A stretch of DNA of 64,000 bases from Parapedobacter defluvii. Lineage in GTDB: Bacteria > Bacteroidota > Bacteroidia > Sphingobacteriales > Sphingobacteriaceae. Both the position numbers and the translations under genes were made by a program. Within the stretch, counting starts at the first letter, position 1. Every line of letters begins with the position of its first letter. This document shows, one piece after another, positions 49,278 to 58,990 of this stretch. The notes under the pieces were generated by a model, which saw only the letters and a list, made by a program, of their open reading frames with translations, was not told the origin of the DNA and did no database searches. The stretch lies in contig NZ_BMIK01000016.1 of assembly GCF_014642075.1 (NCBI RefSeq), positions 49,594 to 113,593 on the forward strand, written 5' to 3'.

Positions 49278-50942
49278 TTAATCTAACGGGAATACAATGG
49301 TAAATATTGTTCCTTTCCCCAACTCACTCTCGACCGAGATAGCGCCTCCCATGAAATTAACCAGTTCCTTGCAAAAAGCCAATCCAAGCCCAACACTACC
49401 TTGTTGGTTATACTGATTCTGCACGCGATAGAACTTTTTAAAAATATGCATTAATTCCTTTTTGGCAATACCGATTCCTTTATCCGCAAATCGCATAACG
49501 ATCTGTTTCTTGTTTTGTGTCAGGGTTATATCCAGTACCTTATTAGCTGGTTTGGAATATTTATATGCATTATCGATCAGGTTTTGGAATATACTGCCCA
49601 ACAATACCGGATCAATGTACAACGTCCTTTTCACATCCACTTTACAACGGAGCGTTAAATCTCCGTATTTAAATTGGGAAGCTTTCAATACTTTGTCACA
49701 AAATTCGTGCAAATCAACCTCTTCCCGTTTTATTTTTATTGATTTATTTTCAATTTGTGTAAAAGAAAGCAGGGTGTTCATCAGATTATTAAGCTTATCG
49801 GCTTCTTCATCCAATATTCTTCCGTAGTGCACACGTTCCGGATCAGAAAGTTGCTTTGCACTTCGGATATTGTTGCCTGCAATTTTGATTACACTTACGG
49901 GAGTTTTGAATTCATGTGTTAAATTATTAATAAAATCATACTGTAACTTAAACATCCGTTCATTCACATAGAGGTTCCGGTAGATCAGGTAAGCAATCAC
50001 AGCTAAAAGAAGATAAATGGCTATTACGCCGGCCATCACCGGCAAAAACCTCCGGTTGATTTCTGACTGTAGAAAAGTACGGCTGGAACTGAAATAAATT
50101 TTATAATCTGCCAACGCACCCGGCAGCGGCGTTTCGGTTGTCAATAAATCCGGGTCGGTATCGATCGACTCATACACCAGGGGCTGAATCTGGACACGCT
50201 GATATAATTCGGGGATTATGTTTATTAGCGAAAGCTTCTGAGGATCGATAAAATAGGTAAGTATGTCCTGCTCATACACAACTTCGTGACTATTTCTACC
50301 ATACATCAACTCCTTATAAGCCTTCAGGTCATCTCTCCGCGGGATATTCATATAACATATTTTACCCGGAGTCACTGCATAAAAAACCTTGAATATATCG
50401 TCGTCCTGAAGCGCTCTTGTGGTATCCACTCGTTCAATAAACGCTGCAAACTTAGCAGCCATATTATTAAAGTCGTCAGATAGGGAAAGAGGCAAATGTC
50501 CACTCTTCGGGACGAGCGGCAATAAATCAGCACCGTTCGCCCCAGCACTGAATTGATATACTCCTTTGGGATACACAACCAGGTCGTTGGCCGAAAAACC
50601 ATAATCCACACGCTCGTTGCTCAATGATACATCGTAAAAAACAACACGCTCCACAAACGGATAGGCGTGAAATATACTGTCTGCATATACAGATACGCCG
50701 GTCGAATCCAAATAGCCCTGATAAAAAGATATTTCCGGAATCCGGTTATGAAAAAAATCATTGAATGGTCCGATGTTATACTCCAGTACCTCTACCTTCC
50801 GGGATGCAAATTCGTTTTCGACGTAGGTGACAGTAAGGTCGCGGGCGAGAAAGGCGGCTAGCACGAAGGAAGCAATCACTACAACAATAAAAGCGCTAAC
50901 CAACAGGTAGTTCACGCGGTATGTATTGCGCCGATGCGTCAT
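49278..50942 (-). CDS. Sensor histidine kinase
   Basis: A 554-residue membrane kinase. Two membrane helices (about 9-30 and 298-320) frame a periplasmic domain of about 265 residues of unknown fold. Cytoplasmic: HisKA with NLTHEFKTPVSVIK and the phospho-His, then HATPase with the N box FQNLIDNAYKYS, DKGIGI and GSVGLGLAF. There is no HAMP domain visible. The start overlaps the stop of the S9-type lipoprotein gene (ATGA), and the response regulator follows after 25 nt. RprX-like by arrangement. The signal is unknown, but the coupled lipoprotein is a natural candidate for an input partner. Confidence 0.93.
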   Translation of the reverse strand: MTHRRNTYRVNYLLVSAFIVVVIASFVLAAFLARDLTVTYVENEFASRKVEVLEYNIGPFNDFFHNRIPEISFYQGYLDSTGVSVYADSIFHAYPFVERVVFYDVSLSNERVDYGFSANDLVVYPKGVYQFSAGANGADLLPLVPKSGHLPLSLSDDFNNMAAKFAAFIERVDTTRALQDDDIFKVFYAVTPGKICYMNIPRRDDLKAYKELMYGRNSHEVVYEQDILTYFIDPQKLSLINIIPELYQRVQIQPLVYESIDTDPDLLTTETPLPGALADYKIYFSSSRTFLQSEINRRFLPVMAGVIAIYLLLAVIAYLIYRNLYVNERMFKLQYDFINNLTHEFKTPVSVIKIAGNNIRSAKQLSDPERVHYGRILDEEADKLNNLMNTLLSFTQIENKSIKIKREEVDLHEFCDKVLKASQFKYGDLTLRCKVDVKRTLYIDPVLLGSIFQNLIDNAYKYSKPANKVLDITLTQNKKQIVMRFADKGIGIAKKELMHIFKKFYRVQNQYNQQGSVGLGLAFCKELVNFMGGAISVESELGKGTIFTIVFPLD

Positions 50943-52825
50943 TTCAGATGCTTATCGAAAAATTTACCCAGTTCCGTATAAAGCAGAATGCGATTCTCCT
51001 CATTACGGAAATACCGTCGCTCTTCCTCCCGCAAAATGTAGGTTATGGGGATTTTGCGTTTTTTCAGTTTCTGCACAAATTGGTTGGTCTCATTTACGGT
51101 ACTCCAGCTATCGCGCCCACCCTGCGCGATAAAAACAGGAATGGTTATTTGGTCGGAATGAAAAACAGGCGACATGGATTTAATCAATTCCGGCTCTGTT
51201 TCCGGGTTACCGACTGTCTCGTAATACATCTGCAAGTACGGTTTAAGGTGAGGTGGTACTTCCTTCAGAATGGTAAACAGATTAATAAATCCCGAATAGG
51301 AAGCCGCACATGCATATAAATCGGAATGAAAACAGGCGCCATGTAATGCCGAATATCCTCCGAATCCCGCTCCGTAAATACCAATACGCGCTGAATCGAT
51401 CCTCCCTTTTTTAATCAACCAACGTACCCCATCGGTGATATCTTCCTGTATTTTCCCTCCCCATTCCTTGGCCCCAGCGGCCCAAAATTCCTTTCCATAT
51501 CCCGTAGATCCGCGGTAGTTAACCTGGAATACTGCAAAACCCCGGTTTGCGAAAAACTGGACTTCGGGGTCGAAACCCCATCTGTTGCGATCACTTGGGC
51601 CGCTATGCGGATAAACAATCACCGGAGGTTTCTTACCTTTCGGTTTGGGTGGCATGGTCAGATATCCATGTATTTGACGGCCGTCACGCGACGGGTAAGT
51701 AACGGGTTTCATCTCGGCCAACAGACGGTTATTCAAAGCCGGATTATTGTCTGCCAATTTGGTCAGCTCATCCGTAGCCATATCGTAATAATAAATGGCA
51801 CCGGGATCCTTATCCGTATACGAACGCACAATAAACCGGGTACGCGCCGTATCCCGGTCCAATATATTTAGCTCGTACCCCTTCAGTTTCTGGCGGATTT
51901 TATGATATACTTGTTCGGTATGTTTGTTTAAGAAATGGCGTTGCTGTTTCCAGGTAAAATAACTTGCATACGACATTTCACCCCGGTCTATCGAATAGCC
52001 GCCATGGTCTATATCCACATCCGGATGGCTGTAGATTGTCCGCACTTCTTTTCCGGTCTCCATATCAAATTCAACCAGTGCCAATTTATCACGATTGATA
52101 TTTGAAAGGGCAAATATGTAGCTTCTATTTTCACCTGAAAACCCCAGCGGCATAATGGAGTTCCGGAAATTATTGCTCACCACCGCCCTGAATGGTTCCT
52201 TCTCGCTATGACGGTACAACATCGTTTCCTTCAGACTGTCACTCGCAATTGCCAATCGCAACTCACCATCCAGATCTGCATACCATTTGATAATATTACC
52301 GGGGTTCCTCGCAACTAATTCTTTCTGACAGGCATCCGTACGAAGACGATATACATCAAATACGGAAGAATCCCGCTCATTGAGCGAAATCAAGAACCCG
52401 TGATTGATTACCTTTGATGGAGAAATCCAGCGCAGTTTTACCGTCGAAGGGAGCATCAGATGCCTCACGCCCAAGGTCGATCGGTTGACGGCAAACACCT
52501 GCAAACTGTCGTTTCGCTTATCCTTTGTAAAAATCAGTTCATCGTCATTTGCCCAAAAACAGGACTGGACACCCAACTCGGTTTCCGACGTAATCCGCTG
52601 ATGGCGGCGCCCCTCGTCTACGTGAATGATATAGATATTTTTCTGCCCTTCGTAAGAGCCTAAATAAGCGATGTATTTACCATTTGGGGATATCCGGAAA
52701 TCGGACTGCTCGGGTTCGGAGAAGAAATCTGCTACGGGTATAACACGGTCTTTCCCGCCATCGCAGCCGATAAAATGGCCCGCTATGCTTACAGCTACGA
52801 GTAAAAACACAACACTACGTACCAT
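50939..52825 (-). CDS. S9-family prolyl oligopeptidase-like lipoprotein with altered active site
   Basis: A 628-residue lipoprotein (signal ends IAGHFIGC) with the S9 layout: an N-terminal beta-propeller (about 30-370: FRISPNGKYIAYLGSYEGQKNIYII onward) and a C-terminal alpha/beta hydrolase (KPPVIVYPHSGPSDRNRWG, FAVFQVNYRGSTGYGKEFW). The nucleophile motif GxSxGG reads GAGFGG, so Ser is replaced by Gly487; the His motif EGHGF reads EERRYF with Arg604 in place of the His; Asp572 in GGRDSW remains. It is probably not a peptidase. ATG 52825 is preferred because the signal peptide starts there; GTG 52840 is adjacent to a strong ribosome-binding site. It is coupled (ATGA) to a kinase. Confidence 0.85.
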   Translation of the reverse strand: MVRSVVFLLVAVSIAGHFIGCDGGKDRVIPVADFFSEPEQSDFRISPNGKYIAYLGSYEGQKNIYIIHVDEGRRHQRITSETELGVQSCFWANDDELIFTKDKRNDSLQVFAVNRSTLGVRHLMLPSTVKLRWISPSKVINHGFLISLNERDSSVFDVYRLRTDACQKELVARNPGNIIKWYADLDGELRLAIASDSLKETMLYRHSEKEPFRAVVSNNFRNSIMPLGFSGENRSYIFALSNINRDKLALVEFDMETGKEVRTIYSHPDVDIDHGGYSIDRGEMSYASYFTWKQQRHFLNKHTEQVYHKIRQKLKGYELNILDRDTARTRFIVRSYTDKDPGAIYYYDMATDELTKLADNNPALNNRLLAEMKPVTYPSRDGRQIHGYLTMPPKPKGKKPPVIVYPHSGPSDRNRWGFDPEVQFFANRGFAVFQVNYRGSTGYGKEFWAAGAKEWGGKIQEDITDGVRWLIKKGRIDSARIGIYGAGFGGYSALHGACFHSDLYACAASYSGFINLFTILKEVPPHLKPYLQMYYETVGNPETEPELIKSMSPVFHSDQITIPVFIAQGGRDSWSTVNETNQFVQKLKKRKIPITYILREEERRYFRNEENRILLYTELGKFFDKHLK

Positions 52826-52931
52826 AAAAACTAATCCCACTCCTTTCCTCCAAAGGTGGAAAATTTTACGATAAAACCAATTTATGCAACCTTAATTTTA
52901 CATGGCATTATCCACAAAGCACATGATTACG

Positions 52932-52939
52932 TATCTTCG
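52932..52939 (+). promoter_or_regulatory. Probable -7 box of the DUF4286-like gene
   Basis: TATCTTCG, one mismatch from TAnnTTTG, ending 4 bp before the ATG at 52944. Supports the short start for this gene. Confidence 0.4.
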
Positions 52940-52943
52940 CGCC

Positions 52944-53237
52944 ATGTATTTGTACAATATCTCCATCATGGCCGAAAGTGACGTCGGAGAAGCCGTACGT
53001 ATGTATCTCAACAAAGAGTTGGCTTACGATGAAAACGGCACAAGCCTGTCGCTTTTGGAAATGCTGGATTCACCCCACGAAGGCGTCACGTATTGCATTC
53101 AGCTGTGCACCGAAAACCGCGAAGAAATCGCGTCATTCCAAACGCGTCGCTTTGCAGCGATCCGGGCACAATTGGAAACAGCGTATGCAGGAAAGGTATT
53201 GTTTTTTGACAGCATTATGAAATACCTCAATCAATAA
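52944..53237 (+). CDS. DUF4286-like protein
   Basis: A 97-residue cytoplasmic protein starting MYLYNISIMAES, the typical opening of the DUF4286 family of Bacteroidota, with the C-terminal FQTRRFAAIRAQLETAYAGKVLFFDSIM also matching the family pattern (a short ferredoxin-like alpha/beta fold). It has no known role. ATG 52944 is chosen over upstream ATG codons (52902, 52923) because the domain begins there and a promoter-like box lies just before it. rfbC follows after 5 nt, so the two are co-transcribed. Confidence 0.75.
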   Translation: MYLYNISIMAESDVGEAVRMYLNKELAYDENGTSLSLLEMLDSPHEGVTYCIQLCTENREEIASFQTRRFAAIRAQLETAYAGKVLFFDSIMKYLNQ

Positions 53238-53242
53238 ATTAA

Positions 53243-53791
53243 ATGAAGTTTGTAACGACCCCTATATCCGGCCTGCTTATCATCGAACCGGAAGTATGGA
53301 AGGATGAACGTGGTTTCTTTATCGAAACGTATAACCAAAAGCCTTTTTCGGCCCATGATATTTCCGCGACTTTTGTGCAAGACAACCTCTCCTGTTCTCA
53401 CCGTGGTGTACTTCGCGGCTTGCATGCGCAGGCAGGCGAAAATGCGCAAGGTAAGTTGGTACGGGTTTTACGCGGCCGCGTACTGGATGTAGCCGTAGAT
53501 ATCCGGAAGGATTCAGCTACATTCGGACAGAGTTTTTCCCTCATACTGGACGAATACGAAGCAAAATCTTTATGGATACCGCCGGGATTCCTGCACGGAT
53601 TCCTATCGCTCGAAGACAACACCTTGTTTGCATATAAGGTAACGGGTTTTTACGACAAAGCCGGTGAACTGGGTGTCAGGTGGGATGATCCGGATCTAGC
53701 CATTGACTGGCCGATGGAAAACGAGGAATTGATTATTTCCGAAAAAGATCAGCAACTACCTCTTTTTAAAGAAATTGTCAGTCCGTTTTAA
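53243..53791 (+). CDS. rfbC: dTDP-4-dehydrorhamnose 3,5-epimerase
   Basis: A 182-residue cupin epimerase. LLIIEPEVWKDERGFFIETYNQ is the family opening; QDNLSCSHRGVLRGLHAQAG gives the substrate-binding Arg/His pair, KLVRVLRGRVLDVAVDIRKDSATFGQ forms the cupin, and WIPPGFLHGFLSLEDNTLFAYKVT ends the active-site pocket. It converts dTDP-4-keto-6-deoxyglucose on the way to dTDP-rhamnose for cell-surface polysaccharide. The other rml genes (rfbA, rfbB, rfbD) are not in this window. It follows the DUF4286-like gene by 5 nt. Confidence 0.95.
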   Translation: MKFVTTPISGLLIIEPEVWKDERGFFIETYNQKPFSAHDISATFVQDNLSCSHRGVLRGLHAQAGENAQGKLVRVLRGRVLDVAVDIRKDSATFGQSFSLILDEYEAKSLWIPPGFLHGFLSLEDNTLFAYKVTGFYDKAGELGVRWDDPDLAIDWPMENEELIISEKDQQLPLFKEIVSPF

Positions 53792-53808
53792 CATTCGGCG
53801 ACTTGCTG

Positions 53809-54216
53809 CTAAGCATCTCCTGAAAAGTGGTCCTCATACTTGGGGTCATACTTCACTTTTGGGGTAAGGTAATAGAGTAGAATGAGCCGGGAGTACCGGA
53901 AATTAAAAGGTGCGAAAACCAGGATCACTCCCATCAACACACCGAGATATGCCCATGGGGATTCACTTTGGGTGACCTCGTACGTAAGCAAACCGGCTGC
54001 TACAACCTGTGCAACGGACAGGCCATAGCTCACATACATAGCCGCATAAAAATAACCGGGTTCAATCTCAAAGCGGAAACCGCAGTATGGGCAAATGTCA
54101 TTCATCCGTTGCCGCCGGAACCCGTACGTACTACCCACGAACATCTTTCCCACACGGCACTTCGGGCACTTGGATGCCATCATTGCCCTGAATTTCGATG
54201 TATGCACGACGGCCAT
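53809..54216 (-). CDS. DUF983 membrane protein
   Basis: A 135-residue protein with the DUF983 layout: an N-terminal zinc-ribbon-like region with two CxxC pairs (MASKCPKCRVGKMFVGS and ICPYCGFRFEIEPGYFYAAMYVSYG), then two or three membrane helices. In Bacteroidota and others it is found near cytochrome oxidase genes and has been linked to haem-copper assembly, though its function is not established. It lies 7 nt after a small secreted membrane protein. It converges on rfbC with 17 bp between. Confidence 0.8.
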   Translation of the reverse strand: MAVVHTSKFRAMMASKCPKCRVGKMFVGSTYGFRRQRMNDICPYCGFRFEIEPGYFYAAMYVSYGLSVAQVVAAGLLTYEVTQSESPWAYLGVLMGVILVFAPFNFRYSRLILLYYLTPKVKYDPKYEDHFSGDA

Positions 54217-54223
54217 CTGCAGA

Positions 54224-54502
54224 TCAATTGAGAACGATCGGGTCGTTGTCTACATTCACCGTTTTTTTGCCGCGATATCTTTTATACCACAACACACCTA
54301 TTCCCGCAGCAGCTAAATAGGGAATTGCCAACAAAAACAAGATGCCCTTGTTTAGCCCTTTCCCTTGCGTATTACCGTTTTCGGTTGCATTTTCAGCAGT
54401 GAGCGTACACATAGCACATTGTGCCTGCACACTCCGGGGTATGGAAACTGCTAAAATAACTGCCAAAACTCCCAATGCAAGAAAACGTCTTATGCTATTC
54501 AT
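54224..54502 (-). CDS. Small exported membrane protein with CxxC (unknown)
   Basis: A 92-residue protein: a cleavable signal peptide (MNSIRRFLALGVLAVILAVS, ending SVQAQ), a short polar stretch CAMCTLTAENATENGNTQGKG with a CxxC motif, one membrane helix (about 55-73, GILFLLAIPYLAAAGIGVLWY) and a basic tail. I do not know a function; similar short proteins occur near DUF983 and respiratory genes in Bacteroidota. It is transcribed just ahead of the DUF983 gene (7 nt) from its own -7 box. Confidence 0.7.
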   Translation of the reverse strand: MNSIRRFLALGVLAVILAVSIPRSVQAQCAMCTLTAENATENGNTQGKGLNKGILFLLAIPYLAAAGIGVLWYKRYRGKKTVNVDNDPIVLN

Positions 54503-54506
54503 GATA

Positions 54507-54514
54507 CAAACTTA
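54507..54514 (-). promoter_or_regulatory. TAnnTTTG promoter of the small CxxC membrane protein
   Basis: TAAGTTTG on the minus strand, ending 5 bp before ATG 54502, giving an almost leaderless transcript. Confidence 0.45.
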
Positions 54515-54616
54515 GACAAATTGCTTTTAATATAAAAGCTGTTTTTTTACGGTAGCGGCGATGGAACGCTGGTGACGCAGATCAAACAGATTGACACGGA
54601 TTTCTCCTACCGGGAG

Positions 54617-55312
54617 TTATGCCTCACCGAATACCTCGAAGCGATCCCAGAATCCGTCCCTTGGTGTTTTGGCAAACAGTTCAACGGGCTCTTTTTTAAC
54701 GGGATGAACAAACGACAACTTTCTCGCATGCAAGCAAATAGATCGCCTGAGGCTGCCCCGGGGGTAACCGTATTTGTGATCCCCAACGATGGGACATCCC
54801 ATGGATGCCAGTTGCGCCCGGATCTGATGGGTACGGCCGGTTAGCGGATAAACTTCCAGCAGGTAGTACCCATCCAGCGTCCCCAGCAGCTTATAATCCA
54901 ATTCGGCATATACCCGCCCCTCGGCTGCCTCCTTATGTACTTTGGTAATATTCTGCGTACGGTCGCGCGAAAGCCAATGCACCAGTTTTCCTTCGGGATC
55001 GGGCGGAGGCTGCCGCACGACAGCCCAATACGTTTTGCGGATTTCCCTATCTTTAAACAATTGCTGCATCCGCTCCAGCCCTTTGCTTGTCTTCGCAAAG
55101 AGAATTAACCCGCTGACCGGACGATCCAATCGATGCACTACCCCTACAAAAGCGCCATTGGGCTTGTTATACTTTTTAGTCAGGTACTTGTTTACCATGT
55201 CTTCCAAAGGCTCGTCGCCTCCCGGATCTGCTTGTACAAGGTACCCCGCACGTTTATTCACGGCAAGCAAATGGTTATCTTCATAGATGACATCAGTGTC
55301 GGTAATAGGCAT
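54617..55312 (-). CDS. RluA family pseudouridine synthase
   Basis: A 231-residue pseudouridine synthase. The catalytic motif HRLDRPVSGLILFAKTSKG contains the Asp that attacks uridine, and LEVYPLTGRTHQIRAQLASMGCPIVGDHKYG is the second family signature. No S4 domain precedes it, resembling RluA/TruC-type enzymes. It isomerises specific uridines in 23S rRNA or tRNA; the exact target is not deducible. ATG 55312 is chosen; an earlier ATG lies at 55339 inside a -7 box. It follows prpD by 37 nt on the same strand, but has its own promoter. Confidence 0.93.
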   Translation of the reverse strand: MPITDTDVIYEDNHLLAVNKRAGYLVQADPGGDEPLEDMVNKYLTKKYNKPNGAFVGVVHRLDRPVSGLILFAKTSKGLERMQQLFKDREIRKTYWAVVRQPPPDPEGKLVHWLSRDRTQNITKVHKEAAEGRVYAELDYKLLGTLDGYYLLEVYPLTGRTHQIRAQLASMGCPIVGDHKYGYPRGSLRRSICLHARKLSFVHPVKKEPVELFAKTPRDGFWDRFEVFGEA

Positions 55313-55336
55313 AATATCGTATTTCCACTTATCGTG

Positions 55337-55344
55337 CAAAGATA
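55337..55344 (-). promoter_or_regulatory. TAnnTTTG promoter of the rluA-like gene
   Basis: TATCTTTG on the minus strand, ending 25 bp before ATG 55312 and immediately after the prpD stop. Confidence 0.5.
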
Positions 55345-55349
55345 CGAAA

Positions 55350-56804
55350 TTACGGGGTCACCATCAAGTCTACAAATGCATGGACAGGCATCCGGGATAA
55401 GGTATCCCGATCCAGCGAGGCGTCCAGAATCTGTTTCTGCTGTTTTGCCGAAAATACCCGTGCCAAATTCCTTTTATATTTCTCGATCAGCACAGGTATT
55501 CCCTCCGTGCGCCGGCGTTTATGACCAATCGGATATTCAACGATTTCCTCTGCCAATACCGTTCCATCGTTCAGTGTTAGGGTAAGCGCATTGGCGATGG
55601 AACGCTTTTCCGGATCGTGGTAGTCCCGTGTAAACTGCTTATCTTCCTTGGCCTCCATCTTTGCCCGCAACGCATCAATACGGGGATCGTTGGCAACGCC
55701 GTCTTCGTAGTCAGACGCGGTAAGCCTGCCGTACAGCAAAGGTACCGCTACCATGTACTGAATACAGTGATCTCGGTCTGCAGGGTTATGTAGCGGGCCT
55801 TTTTTGTCGATGATACGGATGGCGGCCTCGTGGGTACGGATACGGACATGTTGTATGTCATCGGCTGTCCGCCCCATCCTCTTCAATTTGTCATGCAGGC
55901 TCATCGCAGCCTCGACAGCCGTTTGCGCGTGGAACTCAGCCGGAAACGAGATTTTGAACAACACATTTTCCATCACGTATGAGCCATATCCCCGTTGAAA
56001 CCGGAAGGGCTGCCCATTAAACAATACATCGTAAAAACCCCAGGTTTTGGCCGTAAGTACGGATGGATACCCCATCTCTCCTGTTTTCGCAATCATGGCG
56101 AGCCGCACTGCGCGGGAAGTGGCATCACCGGCTGCCCAGGATTTCCGGCTACCGGTGTTAGGAGCATGACGGTATGTGCGGAGGGCATGCCCATCGACAA
56201 ATGCATGGGATACCGCATTGATTAATTCCTCACGGCTGAGCCCCATGAGCTTACCCACCGTTGCCGTCGAAGCCAACTTTACCAGGAGCACGTGGTCTAG
56301 GCCCACCCGGTTGAAGGAATTCTCCAGCGCCATCACACCCTGTACTTCGTGTGCTCGGATCATGGCATCCAACACATCCTTCATGGAAAGGGGTTCTCTG
56401 CCGTTGGCGACGGCAGTACGTGAAAGCCAGTCTGCTGTGGCCAATATACCGCCGAGATTATCCGAAGGATGCCCCCATTCTGCGGCAAGCCAGGTATCGT
56501 TGAAATCGAGCCATCGGATCATCGCTCCGATGTTGAAAGCCGCTTGCACAGGGTCCAACTGATACGATGTGCCCGGCACTTTTGCACCATGCGGCACGAG
56601 TGTCCCGCTCACGATAGGTCCGAGCATTTTTGTACATGCGGGATAGGTTAACGCTTCAAACCCACAGCCCAGCGTATCCAGCAAGCAATAATGCGCCGTT
56701 TGGAACGCTTCGTCGCTGGTAATCTGATAAGTAAGTACATAATCTACAATATCCGTGATAACTTGATCGGTTTCAGGCCGTCTATTTGAAAGCTGCGATG
56801 ACAT
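55350..56804 (-). CDS. prpD: 2-methylcitrate dehydratase PrpD
   Basis: A 484-residue MmgE/PrpD-family dehydratase. [34 protein letters not shown] contains the conserved metal-free active-site region; later [39 protein letters not shown] and [16 protein letters not shown] are also family hallmarks. It converts 2-methylcitrate to 2-methyl-cis-aconitate in propionate breakdown. It is the last of prpB, prpC, prpD, all on the minus strand. A short repeat of TTAAGGGTTAA words separates it from prpC. No aconitase-like AcnD was seen, consistent with the PrpD-only pathway. Confidence 0.94.
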   Translation of the reverse strand: MSSQLSNRRPETDQVITDIVDYVLTYQITSDEAFQTAHYCLLDTLGCGFEALTYPACTKMLGPIVSGTLVPHGAKVPGTSYQLDPVQAAFNIGAMIRWLDFNDTWLAAEWGHPSDNLGGILATADWLSRTAVANGREPLSMKDVLDAMIRAHEVQGVMALENSFNRVGLDHVLLVKLASTATVGKLMGLSREELINAVSHAFVDGHALRTYRHAPNTGSRKSWAAGDATSRAVRLAMIAKTGEMGYPSVLTAKTWGFYDVLFNGQPFRFQRGYGSYVMENVLFKISFPAEFHAQTAVEAAMSLHDKLKRMGRTADDIQHVRIRTHEAAIRIIDKKGPLHNPADRDHCIQYMVAVPLLYGRLTASDYEDGVANDPRIDALRAKMEAKEDKQFTRDYHDPEKRSIANALTLTLNDGTVLAEEIVEYPIGHKRRRTEGIPVLIEKYKRNLARVFSAKQQKQILDASLDRDTLSRMPVHAFVDLMVTP

Positions 56805-56810
56805 TGATTT

Positions 56811-56844
56811 TTAAGGGTTAATTATTTTAAGGGTTAAGGGTTAA
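56811..56844. repeat. TTAAGGGTTAA repeat between prpC and prpD
   Basis: The word TTAAGGGTTAA occurs at 56811-56821 and the doubled form at 56827-56844. It fills most of the 52-bp gap between prpC and prpD. A sister gap between prpB and prpC carries a different word, GGCTATC (58037-58053). Confidence 0.5.
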
Positions 56845-56856
56845 CTGTTTTACTTG

Positions 56857-58014
56857 CTACCGCCTATCATGAAGCGGGATAAAACTACGAGATTCAGGAC
56901 CCACGTAGTTCGCGCTTGGCCGTATGATTTTACCGTCCTGACGTTGTTCAATGACATGGGCACTCCAGCCCGTCACTCGTGAGATGACAAAAAGTGGCGT
57001 AAAAAAAGCAGTGGGTATCCCCATTAAATGGTAGGAAACCGCCGAAAACCAATCGAGATTGGGGAACATCCTCTTTTCCTCCCAAAGCAGGGTTTCCAAT
57101 CGTTCAGCAATGGTGAATAACCCCATATCGCCCGATTCTTCGGACAGTTGCCTGGCGACACGCTTGATGATCACATTTCGTGGATCAGAAATCGTATATA
57201 CCGGATGCCCAAAGCCGATGATAACTTCTTTACGTTCCAACCGTTGCTTGATGTCAGCGACTGCTTCTTCTGCATCGCCATAACGGCTCTGGATTTCATA
57301 AGCAACCTCATTCGCTCCCCCATGTTTGGGCCCTCGGAGCGCACCGATGCTTCCGGTTATGCAGGAGTAAATATCAGATCCGGTACCGGCTATGACCCTT
57401 CCGGTGAATGTCGAAGCGTTAAACTCATGTTCTGCGTAGAGATTGAGTGATACCGCCATCGACTTTATCCATGTCTCCGATGGTTCCCTGCCATGCAAGA
57501 GGTGAAGAAAATGGGCTCCTATCGATTCATCATCGGTTTCCACATCAATCCGCCTCCCATGATGCGCAAAATGATACCAATACAACAAAGCAGAAGCATA
57601 GGATGCCAACAGCTTATCCGCAATATCTTGTGCCCCTACCGGGTTGTGATCTTCTTTTTCGGGATAGATGGTACCCAACACCGACGTATAGGTGCGAAGC
57701 ACATCCATGGGGTGTGCAGCAGCGCGTATTTGCTCCAACACATTTTTGGCAATTTGCGGTAAACCGCGAAGGGCTTTCAGCTTTTGTTGATAAGCCCGCA
57801 ACTGTATCCCGTTGGGTAGTCGTCCGTGAATCAGCAGATATGCCACTTCCTCAAACGAAGCACCCTCTGCTAAATCCAAAATATCGTACCCCCGATAATG
57901 AAGGTCATTGCCGCTTCTTCCTACCGAGCACAATGCGGTATTACCCGCCGCCACACCTGATAATGCTACAGATTTTTTTGGCTTACCCACTGTCTGTTCA
58001 TTGCTGTTACTCAT
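56857..58014 (-). CDS. prpC: 2-methylcitrate synthase / citrate synthase family
   Basis: A 385-residue citrate-synthase-fold enzyme. [25 protein letters not shown] near the N-terminus, the catalytic His in [13 protein letters not shown] and a second active-site region [18 protein letters not shown], plus the Asp in [12 protein letters not shown], are all present. Flanking prpB and prpD shows it is the 2-methylcitrate synthase that condenses propionyl-CoA with oxaloacetate, rather than the TCA-cycle citrate synthase. It is slightly long at the N-terminus for this family. Confidence 0.93.
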   Translation of the reverse strand: MSNSNEQTVGKPKKSVALSGVAAGNTALCSVGRSGNDLHYRGYDILDLAEGASFEEVAYLLIHGRLPNGIQLRAYQQKLKALRGLPQIAKNVLEQIRAAAHPMDVLRTYTSVLGTIYPEKEDHNPVGAQDIADKLLASYASALLYWYHFAHHGRRIDVETDDESIGAHFLHLLHGREPSETWIKSMAVSLNLYAEHEFNASTFTGRVIAGTGSDIYSCITGSIGALRGPKHGGANEVAYEIQSRYGDAEEAVADIKQRLERKEVIIGFGHPVYTISDPRNVIIKRVARQLSEESGDMGLFTIAERLETLLWEEKRMFPNLDWFSAVSYHLMGIPTAFFTPLFVISRVTGWSAHVIEQRQDGKIIRPSANYVGPESRSFIPLHDRR

Positions 58015-58087
58015 ACTGTTTACTGTTTTTGGTATTGGCTATCGGCTATCGGCTTTTGACCCTTGAGCGCCGATTTCTGACTTCCCG

Positions 58088-58990
58088 TCATTTCCCGTAC
58101 AGTTCATCTAATTTCTGTTCGAATGCGTGGTATCCGATGGTCTCATACAATTCCGACCGTGTCTGCATGGTATCCAACACATTCCGTTGTGTACCGTCTT
58201 TGCGAATGTGCGAATAAACGTTCAATGCCGCTTTATTAGCTGCGCGGAAGGCAGACAACGGGTAGAGTACCATTGCAACCCCTACGGTTGATAATTCGGC
58301 TACGGTCCATAAAGGGGTCATGCCAAATTCGGTAATATTGGCTAATACCGGAAGACCAGTCGCATCCGCAAATGCCCGGTATTGGGTCAATTCAGTGACG
58401 GCTTCCGCAAAAATAAAATCAGCGCCCGCATCGGCGTAAGCTACCGCCCTTTCAAGTGTGGCTTCCAAACCTTCGCTGGCCAATGCATCGGTCCGCGCAC
58501 CGATCAAAAACTGTGCATCCGTACGTGCATCCACGGCAGCTTTCAGTCGGTCCACCATCTCCAGCTTGTTAACAAGCTCTTTATTAGGTCGATGTCCACA
58601 TCGCTTTGCCCCCACCTGATCTTCCATATGCAATGCTGCCGCACCTGCTTTGATCAAGCTTTTCACCGTACGGGCGACGTTAAACGCCGACGGGCCAAAC
58701 CCGGTGTCTACGTCGACCAGCAGCGGGGCGTTACACACATTGGTAATACGCTCCACATCGATGAGCACGTCTTGTAAGGTGGTAATCCCCAAATCGGGCA
58801 CCCCCAATGATCCCGCAGCTACTCCACCACCCGAGAGATAGATCGCCCGAAAGCCGGCCTGTGTAGCCAACAAAGCATGGTTGCCATTTAATGTACCCAC
58901 AATTTGCAAAGGTTGTTCGGCCTTCATTACGGCGCGCCACCGTGCTCCTGCGGAAGTTACATCATCCGGTGAAGATCGTGGAGGTATCAT
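58088..58990 (-). CDS. prpB: Methylisocitrate lyase
   Basis: A 300-residue member of the isocitrate lyase/PEP mutase family. [22 protein letters not shown] and VDVDTGFG supply the Mg2+-binding Asp residues, and [12 protein letters not shown] is the active-site loop with the catalytic Cys. It splits 2-methylisocitrate into succinate and pyruvate, the last step of the methylcitrate cycle. The start overlaps the stop of a universal stress protein gene (ATGA), so expression is coupled to it. It heads prpB, prpC, prpD. Confidence 0.96.
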   Translation of the reverse strand: MIPPRSSPDDVTSAGARWRAVMKAEQPLQIVGTLNGNHALLATQAGFRAIYLSGGGVAAGSLGVPDLGITTLQDVLIDVERITNVCNAPLLVDVDTGFGPSAFNVARTVKSLIKAGAAALHMEDQVGAKRCGHRPNKELVNKLEMVDRLKAAVDARTDAQFLIGARTDALASEGLEATLERAVAYADAGADFIFAEAVTELTQYRAFADATGLPVLANITEFGMTPLWTVAELSTVGVAMVLYPLSAFRAANKAALNVYSHIRKDGTQRNVLDTMQTRSELYETIGYHAFEQKLDELYGK

